NCBI GenBank assembly: GCA_020634495.1
Contig: JACKBR010000021.1
Location: 25,699 to 89,698, forward strand
DNA length: 64,000 nt
Direction: 5' to 3'
Source of the DNA: Ardenticatenaceae bacterium
GTDB lineage: Bacteria > Chloroflexota > Anaerolineae > Promineifilales > Promineifilaceae
Shown: positions 62,693 to 64,000 of the stretch, piece after piece
Position numbering within the stretch: the first letter of the stretch is position 1
Layout: each line of letters begins with the position of its first letter
The notes under the pieces: model-generated
The model's input: only the letters and a program-made list of their open reading frames with translations
What the model was told of the DNA's origin: nothing
Databases searched by the model: none
Made by a program: the position numbers and the translations under genes

Positions 62693-62706
62693 TGAAAACG
62701 ATCTCT
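62693..62706. promoter_or_regulatory. Half-conserved LacI operator
   Basis: TGAAAACGATCTCT: left half identical to the two perfect palindromes and right half degenerate. Nearest of the three sites to the binding-protein gene. Confidence 0.45.
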
Positions 62707-62734
62707 GTAATTTTGCGGATATTTTGCTTGAAAT

Positions 62735-62748
62735 TGAAAACGTTTTCA
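62735..62748. promoter_or_regulatory. LacI-family operator 1
   Basis: Perfect 14-bp palindrome TGAAAACGTTTTCA with the central CG typical of LacI/GalR-family sites. It lies in the 311-base divergent region between the binding-protein gene and lacI. Confidence 0.85.
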
Positions 62749-62822
62749 GGATATTAGCACTTAGGATGCTGAATGTCAATAATATCCCCTGCATATCGTC
62801 GTTTATTACCCCCTAATCTCGC

Positions 62823-62849
62823 TTTACTTGAAAACGTTTTCAGTATACA
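62823..62849 (+). promoter_or_regulatory. lacI promoter with operator 2 inside
   Basis: The second perfect TGAAAACGTTTTCA (62829-62842) lies between a possible -35 TTTACT (62823-62828) and -10 TATACA (62844-62849; short 15-nt spacer). Binding here would block the regulator's own promoter, suggesting autorepression. Confidence 0.65.
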
Positions 62850-62870
62850 ATTAAGTAGAAGGAGTGAGCG

Positions 62871-63893
62871 ATGCTGGAAAATAAAAACAAAGTGACGATT
62901 CTCGACATTGCCGAAAAAGCCAATGTGTCCCCCAGCACAGTGTCTCGTGTCTTGCGAAACTCAACGGGTGTTGCCCAAAATAAGCGCGATGCCGTGATGC
63001 AGGCCGTGGCTGAGCTGGATTACCGGCCCAATATTTTTGCCCAGAGCCTGGCCAGCGGTCAGTCGATGACCATTGGGGTTTTGACGCAGAATTTTGGCAG
63101 TCCTTTTTATGATGGGATTTTGCAGGGCATTTTGCTGGGCATGGAGGATACCAATTACTGGCCGCTTTTTGCCGACGGCCGTTGGCAGCCCAGCATTGAG
63201 CAGCAGGCATTGAAGCTCCTCCTGGACCGGCGGGTGGATGGCATTATTATTGTGGGTGGGCAGCTGGAGGAGGAAACGCTTAGTAAAGTGGCGGAAAAAC
63301 TGCCGCTGATTGTGGCCGCCCGCGAGCTGAAAACGCTGCCGGAACATTGCCTGTTTGTAGACAATTTTCAGGCTGGCTACCGGGCAACCAAATATTTGCT
63401 GGATATGGGACATCGGGATATTGCTCATATTACGGCCCCGATGGCCTACCAAAAATCGGTTGATGACGTTTACCGGCGGTTTGAAGGATACCAGCAGGCG
63501 CTGCGTGACGTGGGGCTAGAGCCGGATCCGCGCCTGGTTGTGGAGGGGAATTTGCAGCAGCAGTCTGGCGTGTTGGCGGTGGAGATGTTGTTGTCGCGGG
63601 GACGGCCGTTTAGCGCAATTTTTAGTGCCAATGATCAAATGGCCTTTGGCGCACGCCTGGCGCTCTACCGACGGGGCATTCGCGTGCCGCAAGACGTGTC
63701 CCTGGTGGGGTTCGACGACGAAGGATCGGCCGCGTACATGATTCCGCCGCTCACCACGGCACGTCAGCCAGCCGATGAAATTGGCCAAATTGCCGCCCAG
63801 GCCATTTTGGAAATGGTTAATGGGGGCGCTCCCCAACTGCCCGTTTTTGAAGTTGAGCTGGTTATTCGTGAATCGGTGAGCCGTCACCGCTAA
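62871..63893 (+). CDS. LacI/GalR-family transcriptional repressor
   Basis: A 340-residue regulator. The N-terminal helix-turn-helix is VTILDIAEKANVSPSTVSRV (about 8-27), followed by the hinge segment. The periplasmic-binding-like effector domain runs from TIGVLTQNFGSPFYDG (about 65) to VELVIRESV, with FVDNFQAGYRATKYLLDMGHRDIA and FSANDQMAFGARLALYRRG typical of the family. SD GGAG precedes the ATG. It is divergent from the sugar transport operon and probably represses it and the glycosidase genes, released by a beta-glucan-derived oligosaccharide. Effector identity is inferred from context only. Confidence 0.95.
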   Translation: MLENKNKVTILDIAEKANVSPSTVSRVLRNSTGVAQNKRDAVMQAVAELDYRPNIFAQSLASGQSMTIGVLTQNFGSPFYDGILQGILLGMEDTNYWPLFADGRWQPSIEQQALKLLLDRRVDGIIIVGGQLEEETLSKVAEKLPLIVAARELKTLPEHCLFVDNFQAGYRATKYLLDMGHRDIAHITAPMAYQKSVDDVYRRFEGYQQALRDVGLEPDPRLVVEGNLQQQSGVLAVEMLLSRGRPFSAIFSANDQMAFGARLALYRRGIRVPQDVSLVGFDDEGSAAYMIPPLTTARQPADEIGQIAAQAILEMVNGGAPQLPVFEVELVIRESVSRHR

Positions 63894-64000
63894 ACAGCCT
63901 CCTGGCCAGTAGTTTGGCGGGCAAGCTGAATGGTGGGGAAACGGCCGTTACGGCCAGAGTGAAGGATGGCACGGTAAGCGGCTCGGCGGGACGCTGGCCG
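63890..64000 (-). CDS. Possible 3' end of a gene running off the window
   Basis: An open minus-strand frame with no stop from the right edge down to a TAG at 63890-63892, ending TTGQEAV. It contains one ACGGCCGT read as Asn-Gly-Arg, as in many genes of this window. It is too short to identify and overlaps the lacI stop by 3 bases. Confidence 0.3.
   Translation of the reverse strand, partial: RPASRRAAYRAILHSGRNGRFPTIQLARQTTGQEAV

Larger units (their letters stand above)
354..63950. repeat. Dispersed ACGGCCGT octamer palindrome
   Basis: About 130 exact copies were counted by eye across the window, many extended to AACGGCCGTT. The great majority lie in coding sequence on both strands, read as Thr-Ala-Val, Asn-Gly-Arg or x-Arg-Pro. 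Few lie between genes. The count is approximate. Confidence 0.9.

Overview
The window looks like chromosomal DNA of an uncultured or poorly known bacterium, most likely a Chloroflexota (Anaerolineae/Caldilineae-like) member. This is inferred from the gene repertoire: many lipoproteins with Thr/Pro-rich linkers, an NBR1-type Ig-like domain, a very long multi-GAF sensor kinase, tandem-GNAT proteins and a RIO-type kinase. G+C is moderate, mostly ATG starts with clear Shine-Dalgarno (SD) sequences are seen, and no rRNA, tRNA, CRISPR array, transposase or phage gene was recognised. The most striking whole-window signal is the palindrome ACGGCCGT (often AACGGCCGTT). I counted about 130 exact copies by eye where one or two would be expected by chance. 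They lie almost all inside genes, on both strands and in all three codon phases.

Layout. 34-3002 (minus): GNAT/TPR protein, RsgA GTPase and a small hypothetical gene, separated by dispersed repeats. 3225-12413 (minus): a tight seven-gene operon of a RIO kinase, three ABC exporter half-transporters, a P-loop kinase and two tandem-GNAT paralogues. It is preceded at 12514-12781 by a sigma70-like promoter, a 23-codon leader ORF and mutually exclusive RNA stems ending in two terminators, which together look like a translation-dependent transcription attenuator. 12795-18202: a membrane-anchored protein, a lipoprotein, a di-haem MauG-like protein fused to a parallel beta-helix, a lipoprotein cytochrome c and a small Cys-rich protein. 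18414-21653: a membrane protein combining a PqqD-like start, a site-2-protease core and two cyclic-nucleotide-binding domains. 21826-22651: small zinc-ribbon-like protein and SmpB.

22915-33310 (plus): a signalling module made of a 2624-residue protein with about 12 GAF domains, a PAS and a HATPase, followed by two response regulators, the second with a kinase-like middle domain and an OmpR-type DNA-binding domain. 33484-36372: 33-residue membrane microprotein, an ABC-2 type transporter pair with a zinc-binding small protein, and a PP2C phosphatase. 36447-43876: SdrD/NBR1-Ig lipoprotein, M42 peptidase, a frameshifted secreted S8 protease and a cyclic 2,3-diphosphoglycerate synthase-like protein. 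44110-48916: FadJ-like beta-oxidation protein, AGPS-like flavoprotein and a secreted anchor protein.

49096-63893: a beta-glucan utilisation locus with two GH3 enzymes (one frameshifted), a GH94-like enzyme (frameshifted), a GH16 laminarinase-like lipoprotein, sugar ABC permeases and binding protein, and a divergent LacI regulator with two perfect 14-bp operator palindromes. The enzymes would cut a beta-glucan outside the cell, the ABC system (which lacks its own ATPase gene here) would import oligosaccharides, and LacI would control both. The frameshifts in the S8, second GH3 and GH94-like genes are mostly single-base changes in short homopolymers, so consensus error is as likely as gene decay.
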